Source: Litoribacter populi (GTDB lineage: Bacteria > Bacteroidota > Bacteroidia > Cytophagales > Cyclobacteriaceae). From it: DNA of 64,000 nt. Every line of letters starts with the position of its first letter. The first letter of the stretch is position 1. Of this stretch, positions 52,801 to 62,311 are shown one piece after another. Made by a program: the position numbers and the translations under genes. The notes below the pieces were generated by a model that was not told the origin of the DNA, did no database searches, and worked only from the letters and a program-made list of their open reading frames with translations. Location of the stretch: NCBI RefSeq assembly GCF_007483685.1, contig NZ_VMKN01000002.1, positions 397,452 through 461,451 of the forward strand, written 5' to 3'.

Positions 52801-54603
52801 ATGTTAGCAACTTCATATACACCAGAGGAATACAATCAGTTACCAGATCAGCCCGGCGTTTATAAATATTACAATGCTGAAAATACCCTTATCTATGTAG
52901 GTAAAGCCAAAAGCCTTCGAAAGAGAGTTGCGAGTTATTTTGTTAAAAGCGCAGGACTAAATGCCAAGACCAGGAGGATGGTCCGGGAGGTCAAAAAAAT
53001 AGAGTTTACCATTGTCAACTCGGAATTTGATGCGCTTTTATTAGAAAACAACCTCATCAAAAAAACCCAACCTCGGTATAACATTCTGCTCAAAGATGAC
53101 AAGACATACCCTTATCTTTTATTAACCAAAGAGCATTTCCCTAGGATTTTCCCTACCAGAAGGGTAATTCCCTCCCGTGGCACTTATTACGGCCCGTTTG
53201 CTAGTGTAAAGGCCATGAATAATGTATTGGACCTTATCCGAAGTATATTCACCATCAGGACCTGTAAGCTTGACCTACATCCTCGGAAGATAGCTGAGCA
53301 GAAATACAAGGTATGTTTGGAATTCCATATCGGCAATTGCTTGGGGCCATGCGAAGCCCTTATAGGAGAACCTGAATACCTTAAGGATATAGAACAGGCC
53401 AAGCACATTTTGAAAGGTAATTTGGGCATTCCAAAATCGTTCTTCAAAACCAAAATGCAGGAAGCTGCCGAAAATCTCCATTACGAACGAGCCCAGCGGT
53501 ACAAGGATAAACTTGATCTTTTAGAAAAGTATCAGGCCAAATCTCTGGTGACCAGCCCAACGGTCAGCAACTTGGATGTTGCTGCCTTGGTTTCAGATGA
53601 GAAACATGCATATGTCAATTATTTAAGGATAAAGAATGGGGCAATAATCTTGACCAAGACCGTTGAGTTGAAGAAAAAATTAGATGAGCCCGATGAGGAA
53701 CTGCTGCTTACAGCTTTGGTCCGCTTGAGGGATCAATTCCAAAGCGAAGCCAAGGAGATCATTTCCAATATTGAGGTCAATTTGGAGGCTGAGATTCTTG
53801 CTATCACCATTCCGAAGATAGGGGATAAAAAGCGGTTGGTTGAGCTTTCTCTGAAGAACGCTCTATATTATAAAAAAGAAAAAGCCCTTGCTGCTGGAGA
53901 TGTTAAGGATAAAAAAGACCGCATTTTAAGACAACTTCAGGCTGATCTAAGCCTGAAAGACCTTCCTGATCACATTGAGTGCTTTGATAACTCTAATATC
54001 CAAGGAACCCACCCTGTGGCCAGCATGGTTTGCTTTCTAAATGGTAAACCTGCAAATAAGGAGTATAGGCATTACCACATCAAAACTGTGGAAGGCCCCA
54101 ATGACTTTGCTAGTATGACAGAAGTGGTAGGTAGAAGGTACAAGAGACTAATAGATGAGGAGCAACCCTTGCCCAAACTGATTGTCATAGACGGCGGAAA
54201 AGGGCAGCTATCAAGTTCAGTGGAGGCTTTGAAGCAATTGGGCATCTATGGAAAAATACCCATCATTGGTATAGCCAAAAGGCTTGAGGAAATTTATTTC
54301 CCTGATGATCCATTTCCACTCCATATCGACAAAAAATCAGAGTCTTTAAGACTATTGCAGCGAATCAGGGATGAGGCCCACAGGTTTGCCATTACCTTCC
54401 ATAGAGATGTCAGAAGCAAGAATGCTTTTGGAACCCAGCTGACGGATATAAAAGGGATTGGGCAAGAAACCGCAGATAGGTTATTGAAGCATTTCAAATC
54501 CTATAAAAAAATAATGGAAGCTGACCCGAAGGAATTAATTGAACTTGTCGGTAAAAGTAAGGCTGAAAAAATCTTAGCAGCTATAAAAGAAAAAAGCGGG
54601 TAA
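52801..54603 (+). CDS. uvrC: excinuclease ABC subunit C
   Basis: Makes both incisions in nucleotide excision repair. 600 residues: N-terminal GIY-YIG nuclease (PGVYKYYNAENTLIYVGKAK, about 18-37), Cys-rich segment with CKLDLHP and CLGPCEA, UVR helix (about 210-245), the RNase H-like C-terminal nuclease with ECFDNSNIQGTHPVASMV and IVIDGGKGQLSSS, and terminal helix-hairpin-helix motifs (LTDIKGIGQETADRLLKHF). It reads tail to tail with gldN; the terminator between them overlaps its stop codon. Confidence 0.97.
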   Translation: MLATSYTPEEYNQLPDQPGVYKYYNAENTLIYVGKAKSLRKRVASYFVKSAGLNAKTRRMVREVKKIEFTIVNSEFDALLLENNLIKKTQPRYNILLKDDKTYPYLLLTKEHFPRIFPTRRVIPSRGTYYGPFASVKAMNNVLDLIRSIFTIRTCKLDLHPRKIAEQKYKVCLEFHIGNCLGPCEALIGEPEYLKDIEQAKHILKGNLGIPKSFFKTKMQEAAENLHYERAQRYKDKLDLLEKYQAKSLVTSPTVSNLDVAALVSDEKHAYVNYLRIKNGAIILTKTVELKKKLDEPDEELLLTALVRLRDQFQSEAKEIISNIEVNLEAEILAITIPKIGDKKRLVELSLKNALYYKKEKALAAGDVKDKKDRILRQLQADLSLKDLPDHIECFDNSNIQGTHPVASMVCFLNGKPANKEYRHYHIKTVEGPNDFASMTEVVGRRYKRLIDEEQPLPKLIVIDGGKGQLSSSVEALKQLGIYGKIPIIGIAKRLEEIYFPDDPFPLHIDKKSESLRLLQRIRDEAHRFAITFHRDVRSKNAFGTQLTDIKGIGQETADRLLKHFKSYKKIMEADPKELIELVGKSKAEKILAAIKEKSG

Positions 54604-54617
54604 AAACCCGCTTTTTT
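54591..54617. terminator. two-way terminator between uvrC and gldN
   Basis: AAAAAGCGGGT (54591-54601) pairs with ACCCGCTTTTT (54606-54616), loop of four. A-tract before and T-tract after allow action on both strands; the uvrC stop (54601-54603) lies in it, and the gldN stop is 13 bases away. Confidence 0.88.
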
Positions 54618-54629
54618 AATATTGTCATT

Positions 54630-55445
54630 TCACCATTCCCATAAGGAATTTTCCCACTCAAGAAGTCCATATTCAAACTCCAAGGAGTTGAGATATGCCT
54701 GCAATTGAGCATTTGGATGGTCTGGATCAATCTCATCGACGATCAAGGCATTATCAGGGTTGTAATACTTTCTAACTACTGCCTTGAATAGACGCAAATC
54801 AAAAGCCTGCGCGTATGAAAGGTGCTTAGAGGTATTTTTGAAGTTCAACCATTTGGCTTCAGGGTGATCCTTGAAGTGGTTGTAGAAATCTTTATACCTA
54901 ATATATCCGATAGTTTTCTGACCGGCATTGGAGTTAGTTTCCGATGGCATCACAAGTTCCAGGTATTTAACATCAAATAGAATCTGTGATCTATGCTTAT
55001 CAAAAACGAAGTCTTCCATTAGATCTAAGTAGTAAAGATTCTTAACAAAGACACTGTCTCCATTGGCCGCAATCCAGAAATTCTCCTGGAATTCACTGAT
55101 ACCAAGTGGCTCTGTAAAATCCTCATCTCTGAACACTTCCAAAGCATTGTCTTCTACAATTGCTTTATAAATATGCGTGATGATACCATCGTCTTTGATG
55201 TCTCCGGATCCATATAGAGGCAAGTTATATTTCTCTCTAAGATCAATCCTTCTCCATACTGCCATCTGGAACATCTTGTCGTCATCCCTTATGGAATGTG
55301 CCGAATAAGTTGTATCCATTTTAAATTGGCGATCTCCATTGCTAGAGGGCTGCACACTGGTTGCCCCTTGTGCCATCACCTTAGCTCCCGTCAGACTTAC
55401 CAGAAGGAAAGCTAGGGAGAAAATAAGTTTTGCCTGTAGTTTCAT
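54630..55445 (-). CDS. gldN: gliding motility / T9SS protein GldN (PorN)
   Basis: Periplasmic T9SS component that forms rings with GldK under the outer membrane. 271 residues; signal peptide ending VMA with Gln at +1. The body contains SIRDDDKMFQMAVWRRIDLREK, FSRDEDF-like EVFRDEDFTEPL and IGYIRYKDFYNHF, all typical of the family. It ends in an acidic, aromatic tail (LLEWENSLWEW). Last gene of porP-gldKLMN, 39 bases after gldM. Confidence 0.95.
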   Translation of the reverse strand: MKLQAKLIFSLAFLLVSLTGAKVMAQGATSVQPSSNGDRQFKMDTTYSAHSIRDDDKMFQMAVWRRIDLREKYNLPLYGSGDIKDDGIITHIYKAIVEDNALEVFRDEDFTEPLGISEFQENFWIAANGDSVFVKNLYYLDLMEDFVFDKHRSQILFDVKYLELVMPSETNSNAGQKTIGYIRYKDFYNHFKDHPEAKWLNFKNTSKHLSYAQAFDLRLFKAVVRKYYNPDNALIVDEIDPDHPNAQLQAYLNSLEFEYGLLEWENSLWEW

Positions 55446-55484
55446 ATCAAAAACTATTTAAAATTTCAATTCTTTATTATATCC

Positions 55485-57092
55485 TTATCGAATAGAGAAG
55501 GAGTAAACTTCATTAAGTGAAGTCTTAATTTTATTGCCTTGGAAGTTCGTCCTAGTAACTTCTCTCACCACCACTACAAATCTGTCGCCAGGTTGAGCTC
55601 TTTGCCTCAAACTGTTAATGCCACCTACGTTTTCAGAGGAAATCTGAACGGTTTCTCTAGGAACATCATTTCTGATCAACCTTACTTCACCAGCAGTTAC
55701 TTCAAAATTAGCATCATTAGCCATCGTTCTTCCAAAGTTCGCCTCTGGAATGGCTTTAACTAATAATGTACCTGGACCTGGTGATGCATAAGGAGTAGTT
55801 TGGTCAATTGGACCTCTATTATCGTGTAGACGAATGGTAGGTGCTGGTACTGGCTTGATGTCATATTCTACATCACCAATCTTGTTTCCACCACTGCTTA
55901 CTCCGATCGTTACTTTCCCTGAGTCAGAAGTAGGAATAATAGTTACCTGACCAGGTCTGCTTCCGCTGATTGCTCGACCGTTTGAAACGGTAAATGATGG
56001 AGCGTAAGAAGTTCCCAAAGCCGGTACATCAATCATCAAAACGTTGGCAGAATTAGCATAAAGCTGATTCACTGTCTCCGATTCAACCCTAATTACTGGC
56101 TTTGCTACGAAATATTCATAATCAACATTAAGTGTACTATCCTTTCCTGCAATATTTACAGTGATTTCACCTTGAAGGGTTTTCTTCGCCAATCCCCTAT
56201 CATCATAACTTGAGGCTGGAGGAACAGTGAAACTGATTTTACCAAACCCATCCTCTACAGGAACCTCACGACCGTCAACTGTCATTTTTGGCATTGCTGA
56301 AGATGAAGCCGAGGCAATAAACATATCCCCTTCAAATTTGGTACCTGCAGCTACTACATTACTACTAGCAGCCACTCTCGCTTCGAACACATCTGATTTG
56401 AAATAGAATGTACCGATTGAATTGGTAATTGAGGAAAGAGCCTCACTTTCAATATTCAACACCTCATTTTGGTATTGGCTTATAAGTGCCAAAACCGCAC
56501 CTACTGGAGATTTCACAAAGTTTAGGTTTACGAAATCCTTATAGTTGGCATTAGGGTCATTTTTGAAAAGGTCAATTTCTCTGGCATCCTTAGCAATTCT
56601 TTCAAAGTTTTGATCGATGCCGAGTTCTGCTAGAATGTTTGTGATCTGAACAGGAAACTCGTTTAGCCTTTCCTCCATTTCATAACCTTTCCGGTTGTTG
56701 TTAAAGATGTTTCCAGTAATATCCTGGTTTTTCAAAGAACTGGTTTTATAAGTTCCATCTTCGTTCTTGGCGTTAGTCTGATCAATGAGTTCTTGCTTAA
56801 GGCTTTCCAAATATGTAAAAATATCGGAAGTAGCTCCTCTGATCTCTTTAGCAGCCTCCACTTTTGGAAGGTCGATGGCATTATTACCTTGCTGATCTAC
56901 GGTATTCTCAATAGAGCTTACCATAAAGGCATTCTTTTGAATATAATTTTTGGATGTTCTTTCTAACCCATCGTTAAGAAGAACAAACTTTTGAAGTATC
57001 TGATTACTTACTTGCAACGCCAAGAGAGCTGTCAGAACGAGATACATCATCCCGATCATCTTCTGCCTTGGTGTTTCCTTACCTCCAGCCAT
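55485..57092 (-). CDS. gldM: gliding motility / T9SS motor protein GldM (PorM)
   Basis: 535 residues: a short cytoplasmic start (MAGGKETPRQKMIGMMYLV), one membrane helix (about 14-32), then a long periplasmic part with a helical domain (about 35-215) and three beta domains (about 225-535). The GldL-GldM inner-membrane motor uses the proton gradient, with GldM reaching across the periplasm to the GldK/GldN ring (established for Flavobacterium). KETPRQKMIGMMYLVLTALLAL is the highly conserved family start. Between gldL and gldN. Confidence 0.96.
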   Translation of the reverse strand: MAGGKETPRQKMIGMMYLVLTALLALQVSNQILQKFVLLNDGLERTSKNYIQKNAFMVSSIENTVDQQGNNAIDLPKVEAAKEIRGATSDIFTYLESLKQELIDQTNAKNEDGTYKTSSLKNQDITGNIFNNNRKGYEMEERLNEFPVQITNILAELGIDQNFERIAKDAREIDLFKNDPNANYKDFVNLNFVKSPVGAVLALISQYQNEVLNIESEALSSITNSIGTFYFKSDVFEARVAASSNVVAAGTKFEGDMFIASASSSAMPKMTVDGREVPVEDGFGKISFTVPPASSYDDRGLAKKTLQGEITVNIAGKDSTLNVDYEYFVAKPVIRVESETVNQLYANSANVLMIDVPALGTSYAPSFTVSNGRAISGSRPGQVTIIPTSDSGKVTIGVSSGGNKIGDVEYDIKPVPAPTIRLHDNRGPIDQTTPYASPGPGTLLVKAIPEANFGRTMANDANFEVTAGEVRLIRNDVPRETVQISSENVGGINSLRQRAQPGDRFVVVVREVTRTNFQGNKIKTSLNEVYSFSIR

Positions 57093-57138
57093 AGTAGTAT
57101 TTTAAATGGTCAAACATTAATTAAGTTGAAAGATTAGC

Positions 57139-57960
57139 TTAACCTTTCATGGCTGTTAGCATGCCACCATATACTTTGTTCAACGAACTAACATTTTGGT
57201 TCAATTTGGCAAGTTCATTCTTGAAGGCTTCAGTTTCCTTACCCGCCTCATTAAGACCTTCCATTGCTGCTGTAACATTGGAGTAGAACTTGTTAAGCAC
57301 TTTCACGTGGTTATTGGCATCCTGAAGTTCCATCTCATACACTGCATTAAGTGCAGAGAGGTTTTTGGTTACCGTCACCACTTGCTCATGGTACTCTTTG
57401 GCATCACCTGTTGCTGAAGACATTTCTGCCAAAGCAGTTGCCGTCTGCGCATACGATTGGTTCATGTCAGTAAGGGTTCTTGAAGCAGTCTTCACATTTT
57501 CAGCGTACTCATTGGTAGCTACTGCTGCATTGGAAAGGCTACCCATTTTCTCAGCTGAGTCAGCCAGGTTTTGAATCCCTCTGCCAAGACTTTCAATTAA
57601 GTCATCGCCAATTTTGGCATCAGCTAATACTTTGTCAAATTTTTGAGTCGTACTATCTGCCATTGGAGTACCTCCTGTAGCTGCAGATGGCATAGTTGGA
57701 AAACCATCACCATTGTAATCAGGAGCCAATTGTGGATAAACTCTAGACCAGTCTATATCTTCATGCTTAGGTTCAAAGGAAGACAAGAAGAAAATAGCGG
57801 CCTCCGTAGTTAGACCTACACCGATCATCAAAGTAGCTCCTGGCCAGTCCAAAATTTTAAACATCGCTCCAAGGATTACCACTGCTGCACCGATACCATA
57901 AATTTTCGGCATCCAATCACCGTAAAATCTATATCTAAACGAATTGTTGTTTGCTGACAT
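57139..57960 (-). CDS. gldL: gliding motility / T9SS motor protein GldL (PorL)
   Basis: 273 residues. Two membrane helices (about 18-35 and 40-60; KILDWPGATLMIGVGLTTEA joins them) carry the charged residues thought to conduct protons in the GldLM motor. The cytoplasmic C-terminal part (about 100-273) is coiled-coil with many Ala/Asn/Ser (KVLADAKIGDDLIESLGRG). 46 bases upstream of gldM in the operon. Confidence 0.96.
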   Translation of the reverse strand: MSANNNSFRYRFYGDWMPKIYGIGAAVVILGAMFKILDWPGATLMIGVGLTTEAAIFFLSSFEPKHEDIDWSRVYPQLAPDYNGDGFPTMPSAATGGTPMADSTTQKFDKVLADAKIGDDLIESLGRGIQNLADSAEKMGSLSNAAVATNEYAENVKTASRTLTDMNQSYAQTATALAEMSSATGDAKEYHEQVVTVTKNLSALNAVYEMELQDANNHVKVLNKFYSNVTAAMEGLNEAGKETEAFKNELAKLNQNVSSLNKVYGGMLTAMKG

Positions 57961-58019
57961 GTTACTCTAATTTTTTGTTAATGTTGTTGCTTCTTTATTA
58001 TATAAGGTTGTTTTATTTT

Positions 58020-59114
58020 CTATCTTCTTCTTCTACGCTTAGATCCTACGTCCATGGAACCTGATCTACCGATGAAGGTCATGGCAGTTCTGAATCCAAT
58101 GTGAGCAGTTTTCACGTCCTGGTATTCGTAAGTTCTAGTGCTGGTTTCCAAATAATGGGAAATATCTTTCCAAGAACCACCTCTAACCACTTTTCTTGGC
58201 TCGTTCGGATCTTTGTAAACCGGGTCCAAGTCCCAGCTTAGAGAGCTTCCTGCAGGATTGTATGCATCTTCAACCCACTCAGCCACATTACCGGCCATGT
58301 TGTAGAGACCGAATCCATTAGGAGCAAATACATCGACAGGGGCAGTATAAGCAAAACCGTCATCGATGTAATTACCTCTTCCAGGCTTAAAGTTGGCCAT
58401 AAGGCATCCTCTTCTATTTTTCAAATAAGGACCACCCCAAGGATATTTGGCAACATCTTTCCCACCTTTGGCTGCATATTCCCATTCAGCTTCTGATGGC
58501 AGCCTGAATCTTGGCATATCATATTCAGAGCGGTCATTCGCGTTCATGTGGTAACTTCTCCATTCGCAGTACTGCTTAGCTTGCTCCCAGCTGATACCTA
58601 CTACTGGATAGTCATCAAATGCAGGATGGTCAAAGTAGTATTCCATCAACGGATCCCCATAGTGGTGAGTAAAGCTTGAAGACCACACGGTAGTATCAGG
58701 CAATAGCTCTTCCAAATTGAACTGTGGAGGATCTTCTTGAGTAGTCGGAGTTCCTAACGCCAAGTCTCCACCTCTCACGGCTTCAAGAAACTGACGATAC
58801 TTGTTGTTGGAAACTTCATACTTGTCCATATAGAATTCCGAGATGGTAATCTGCTTGTTAAAGGCAGACTGGGAGACGGCGATATCCTCGTCGGCCTGGC
58901 CCATCCAGAAAGTTCCGGCCTTCACCGGCACCATGTCATATGGAAGGGATTGCTTCCAACCTGTTCTTTTCGGGACACCGGTAACTTCCCCTCTCCTGTT
59001 TTCCTTCTCACTGGCAGTACCACTGCTCCCAAAAAGGCCGCAACCTTGAAGTAGAGTTGTTGCCAAAAACCCTACAATCACTGCTAAAAGTCGTGAATTC
59101 ATTTTTTTATGCAT
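58020..59114 (-). CDS. gldK: gliding motility / T9SS lipoprotein GldK (PorK)
   Basis: Lipoprotein that makes the outer-membrane-associated ring with GldN. 364 residues from ATG 59114; other in-frame starts (GTG 59123, ATG 59102) give the same signal peptide. Lipobox LLQGC. The body is a formylglycine-generating-enzyme (SUMF1)-like fold: PVKAGTFWMGQAD, YEVSNNKYRQFLE, VVGISWEQAKQYCEWRS, RLPSEAEWEYAAKGG, NGFGLYNMAGNVAEW, VVRGGSWKD. In GldK the fold is structural. Ends with a run of four Arg (RRRR). Confidence 0.95.
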   Translation of the reverse strand: MHKKMNSRLLAVIVGFLATTLLQGCGLFGSSGTASEKENRRGEVTGVPKRTGWKQSLPYDMVPVKAGTFWMGQADEDIAVSQSAFNKQITISEFYMDKYEVSNNKYRQFLEAVRGGDLALGTPTTQEDPPQFNLEELLPDTTVWSSSFTHHYGDPLMEYYFDHPAFDDYPVVGISWEQAKQYCEWRSYHMNANDRSEYDMPRFRLPSEAEWEYAAKGGKDVAKYPWGGPYLKNRRGCLMANFKPGRGNYIDDGFAYTAPVDVFAPNGFGLYNMAGNVAEWVEDAYNPAGSSLSWDLDPVYKDPNEPRKVVRGGSWKDISHYLETSTRTYEYQDVKTAHIGFRTAMTFIGRSGSMDVGSKRRRRR

Positions 59115-59236
59115 AAATGACACTTATTTAATTGTATTGTTATTTCCATATTTTTCACACACTACAAGCTCGAAATTTAGTAGAAAATATTAGAAAATCG
59201 CAAAAAGAATTATAAAATTAAAGAATCTTTTTTTTC

Positions 59237-60214
59237 CTAAAATCTAAATCTCGGCGTTCGTTGAATCACCCGTTGGATGTCTCGAGTTACGGTGGGCAAC
59301 TGATAAGCAAGCATGAATTCGTGTGAAGTAGGAGCTTTTGCCTCCACCCCTCCTATCACTAGGTCAAATGCATATCCTAACCTTAAAGAATTATCCCTTA
59401 ACAGGCTATACCCAAATAATACCGACACTGACTCCTCCCCTCTAAATGCTAGACCTCCGCTAATTTTATCATTATGTGTCGCTATAACGCTAATATCATA
59501 TGAAAAATTATCCAAGGACACAGTTTTTAACAAAAGGTTAGGTTCAAAACTAAACTGCCCGAATGTCCTAACCCTGTATCCAGCCAATAAGTAACTATGA
59601 TTTCTCAATTGATTGCCAAACAGCCCCTCTCCAAAATCAAAATCAGGCTCATTAATATGCCTGCTGCTTAATCCCAAATAAAAGTTACCTTGATCATAAA
59701 GTGCTCCCCCACCTACATTAAAATTAATTTGGGATTCCCTTCCGGATGCAGGAAGCAATGGATCCGGATTTACGGGGTTAAGCTCGTCATATTTAATAGT
59801 GCTGGAAAAAAAGCCACCTGAAGCACCCAAACTCAACACCCCCCGGCCAATTTTTAAATGATAACCTAAAGATACATTCACTTCTTGGTTGGCCGTCGGT
59901 CCGATGTCATCATTTACAAAGTTCAAGCCAAAACCCAGATTTGTATTGGCTATTCTTCCTGCTGCTGTCAAAAGCTGAGTATTGATTCCATTGCCACCAC
60001 CGGAAGGCGCATTGTAACCAAGCCATTGGGTGCGGTGCAAAGCCGAAAAATGGTAGCCATTTTCCTTACCGGCAAAGGCAGGGTTGTAATAAAGCCCATT
60101 ATACATGTATTGTGTAAACTGGGCGTCCTGCTGGGCCACCACCTCAGTGGTACACCACAGGTTAATCAGGGAACCACAAAGCAAACTCAAAATCAGGTAA
60201 TTTCTTTTTTTCAT
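59237..60214 (-). CDS. porP: PorP/SprF family T9SS outer-membrane protein
   Basis: Beta-barrel protein of 325 residues that attaches T9SS cargo such as adhesins to the surface. Signal peptide ending VVA with Gln at +1 (QQDAQFTQYM); YNGLYYNPAFAGKENG is the family signature near the start, and RTPRFRF ends the barrel. First gene before gldKLMN, as in the porPKLMN operon of Porphyromonas. ATG 60214; TTG 60226 is an alternative. A one-mismatch box GATATTTG precedes the start by nine bases. Confidence 0.92.
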   Translation of the reverse strand: MKKRNYLILSLLCGSLINLWCTTEVVAQQDAQFTQYMYNGLYYNPAFAGKENGYHFSALHRTQWLGYNAPSGGGNGINTQLLTAAGRIANTNLGFGLNFVNDDIGPTANQEVNVSLGYHLKIGRGVLSLGASGGFFSSTIKYDELNPVNPDPLLPASGRESQINFNVGGGALYDQGNFYLGLSSRHINEPDFDFGEGLFGNQLRNHSYLLAGYRVRTFGQFSFEPNLLLKTVSLDNFSYDISVIATHNDKISGGLAFRGEESVSVLFGYSLLRDNSLRLGYAFDLVIGGVEAKAPTSHEFMLAYQLPTVTRDIQRVIQRTPRFRF

Positions 60215-60375
60215 GCGTAGTCTCAAATATCATGACCACCTATCCACAGCGAAGAAAAATGGGGCAAATTCACCCCTCCCCTCTGGGAGCAATCAGGTTA
60301 AAAGTATCTATAGCCTTTGGAAGAACTATTCTACACAATTTAACTGAAATTACCTGTAAATTGATTAAAAAGATA

Positions 60376-61149
60376 CTATAAATTGTTGGCTTTTTTGATA
60401 TATAGCTCCAAAGCCCCAGTCATGCTTGGCGCATTAGGCATTGGAGCTTCAATATCCAAGATCAACCCCTCGTCTCTCACCGCCTGGCTCGTAGTCGGGC
60501 CAAAGGCAGCAATACGGGTGTTGTTCTGATTAAAGTCTGGGAAGTTTTGCAGTAAGGATTTGATCCCAGACGGGCTGAAGAAAGCCAGAATATCGTACTT
60601 TATATCTTTCAGGTCGGAAAGATCCGCAGCTACAGTGTGGTAGATAATTGCTTCGGTAAATTCAATGTTGTTTTTCTGCAAATGAGCAGGAATGTCATCC
60701 TTGCGGATATCGGAACAAGGGAAAAGATATTTTTCACCTTTATGCTTCTTGAAATAATCAAACAGATCGCTAGCCGTTCTTACTCCCACAAATAGTTTCC
60801 TCTTTCTGATCACTATGTATTTCTGCAGGTAATGGGCTGTTTGCTCAGAGATGCAGAAATATTTCATATCCGCCGGCATTTCAATTTTCAACTCCTGACA
60901 GATGCTAAAAAAATGATCGATTGCATTCCGGCTGGTAAAAATAATAGCCGTGTGCTTGAGGATATCAATCTTTTGCTTTCTAAAGTCCCTTACGGAAACT
61001 GGCTCTACTTTTATAAAAGGCCTAAAGTCAATTTTCAGGTTATATTTCTCAGCTAATTGGAAGTATGGCGACCGATCATCGGAAGGTTTGGGTTGAGAAA
61101 CTAGGATACTCTTTACAGGGTTGAATCTGTCTTTTGTAGATTTAGTCAT
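60376..61149 (-). CDS. hemD: uroporphyrinogen-III synthase
   Basis: Closes and flips ring D of the linear tetrapyrrole in haem/sirohaem synthesis. 257 residues in the two-domain HemD fold; conserved bits are IDFRPFIKVEPV, IIFTSRNAIDHFF, EAIIYHTVAADLSD, LAFFSPSGIKSLL and RIAAFGPTTSQAVRDEGL. Overall conservation is low in this family, but these segments fit well. It follows the DUF4271 gene by 46 bases, a pairing seen in other Bacteroidota as I recall. Confidence 0.93.
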   Translation of the reverse strand: MTKSTKDRFNPVKSILVSQPKPSDDRSPYFQLAEKYNLKIDFRPFIKVEPVSVRDFRKQKIDILKHTAIIFTSRNAIDHFFSICQELKIEMPADMKYFCISEQTAHYLQKYIVIRKRKLFVGVRTASDLFDYFKKHKGEKYLFPCSDIRKDDIPAHLQKNNIEFTEAIIYHTVAADLSDLKDIKYDILAFFSPSGIKSLLQNFPDFNQNNTRIAAFGPTTSQAVRDEGLILDIEAPMPNAPSMTGALELYIKKANNL

Positions 61150-61195
61150 CTTACTTAGGTTTACTTCTTCTTTCTGCTTTCCTTTTATTAAAGAA

Positions 61196-62311
61196 CTACC
61201 CTACAATCAGCTTCACAATAGCCAAAAAGGGAATCAATTCCGCGGTGCAAAGGTAAGAAAATAAATGGTAATTCTTAAACGAAACTTTCTTTGTCATAAA
61301 AAAGAAAAGCATGGAAACTCCACCTAAATAAAGTATAAAAAACAGAAGCATAGAATAGGTTATCAACTGGCGAGTTTCCATAATATCATTGGCCAAGCCA
61401 AGAGTCAGGAAGATTACCAACACTAAGAGGGAGTAAGAGATTACTCTAAGCATATAAAAAAAGTGGATAAACTCTACCCTTCCAACCTCATAGATTGACG
61501 TAGTAACCTTAAGCCACATCACCTTGACCACTGAAACCACGAAAAGTACAACTGATCCAATTAGCCAAATCAGAAAAATAAAATTGAGTTCACTTCTTAG
61601 AAAGTTTCTTAAAATAGACACCTCCAAATAATACACAGCCAATACCACCATAAGCATCAAAAGCATATTGAATATCACCAGATAAAATATAACATCTGTA
61701 GAGAATATCCGGCTTTTGGCATGACTATCCGTAAAATCTTCGGGAGTAAAAACAGATGTGGGTTTCAGCATATTTGAAAAAACCACTGGAAAAACTACCT
61801 TATATAAGGCCACCAATGCCAAAACAATAACCAAGGCAATGTAGAAAAACTCCTTTAACCTATCCTTTTCCCTTTTGAACGTCACAGTCTCCGGGTCTGA
61901 TTCCATTACTACAGAAGGTGCTTCTTCCGAGAAATAACCTTTGTGCAAGGACAGCATCCGTGGTTGTAAGTCTCTTTTTAGAATGCTGATCCTCCTTATT
62001 GGGCTCTCATTTGGAAATTGAGCCCTCCACACTTGGCTATCCACAATCAAACTGGTATCAGAATCGGCATGTTGCCAGAGTATATTGTCCACAAAGACCG
62101 AAGCTCCCTCTGGCACGCTAATTTTAAAATATGCAGTGGAAAAATCCCTGACATTTACATCTACTGTAGCCCTTTCAGGTGAATAAAATGGCTCAAAACG
62201 GTGAGTTATCTCAAAAGCCGAATTGTAATTTTCTAAGACCTGGCCTTGGGTTGGTATCGCCAAACTCACGAAAAGAACCAGCCCCAAAAATACCCATATA
62301 TGTTTTTTCAT
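61196..62311 (-). CDS. DUF4271 membrane protein
   Basis: 371 residues: signal peptide ending TQG with Gln at +1; a periplasmic beta-rich part (about 24-150, with YFKISVPEGASVFVDNILW) and about seven membrane helices (about 158-371). The membrane part matches my memory of DUF4271, a Bacteroidota family of unknown function. Its start directly follows the stop of the Omp85 gene (TAG at 62314-62312, ATG at 62311), so the two are translationally coupled; hemD follows. A link to envelope assembly is possible but unproven. Confidence 0.8.
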   Translation of the reverse strand: MKKHIWVFLGLVLFVSLAIPTQGQVLENYNSAFEITHRFEPFYSPERATVDVNVRDFSTAYFKISVPEGASVFVDNILWQHADSDTSLIVDSQVWRAQFPNESPIRRISILKRDLQPRMLSLHKGYFSEEAPSVVMESDPETVTFKREKDRLKEFFYIALVIVLALVALYKVVFPVVFSNMLKPTSVFTPEDFTDSHAKSRIFSTDVIFYLVIFNMLLMLMVVLAVYYLEVSILRNFLRSELNFIFLIWLIGSVVLFVVSVVKVMWLKVTTSIYEVGRVEFIHFFYMLRVISYSLLVLVIFLTLGLANDIMETRQLITYSMLLFFILYLGGVSMLFFFMTKKVSFKNYHLFSYLCTAELIPFLAIVKLIVG

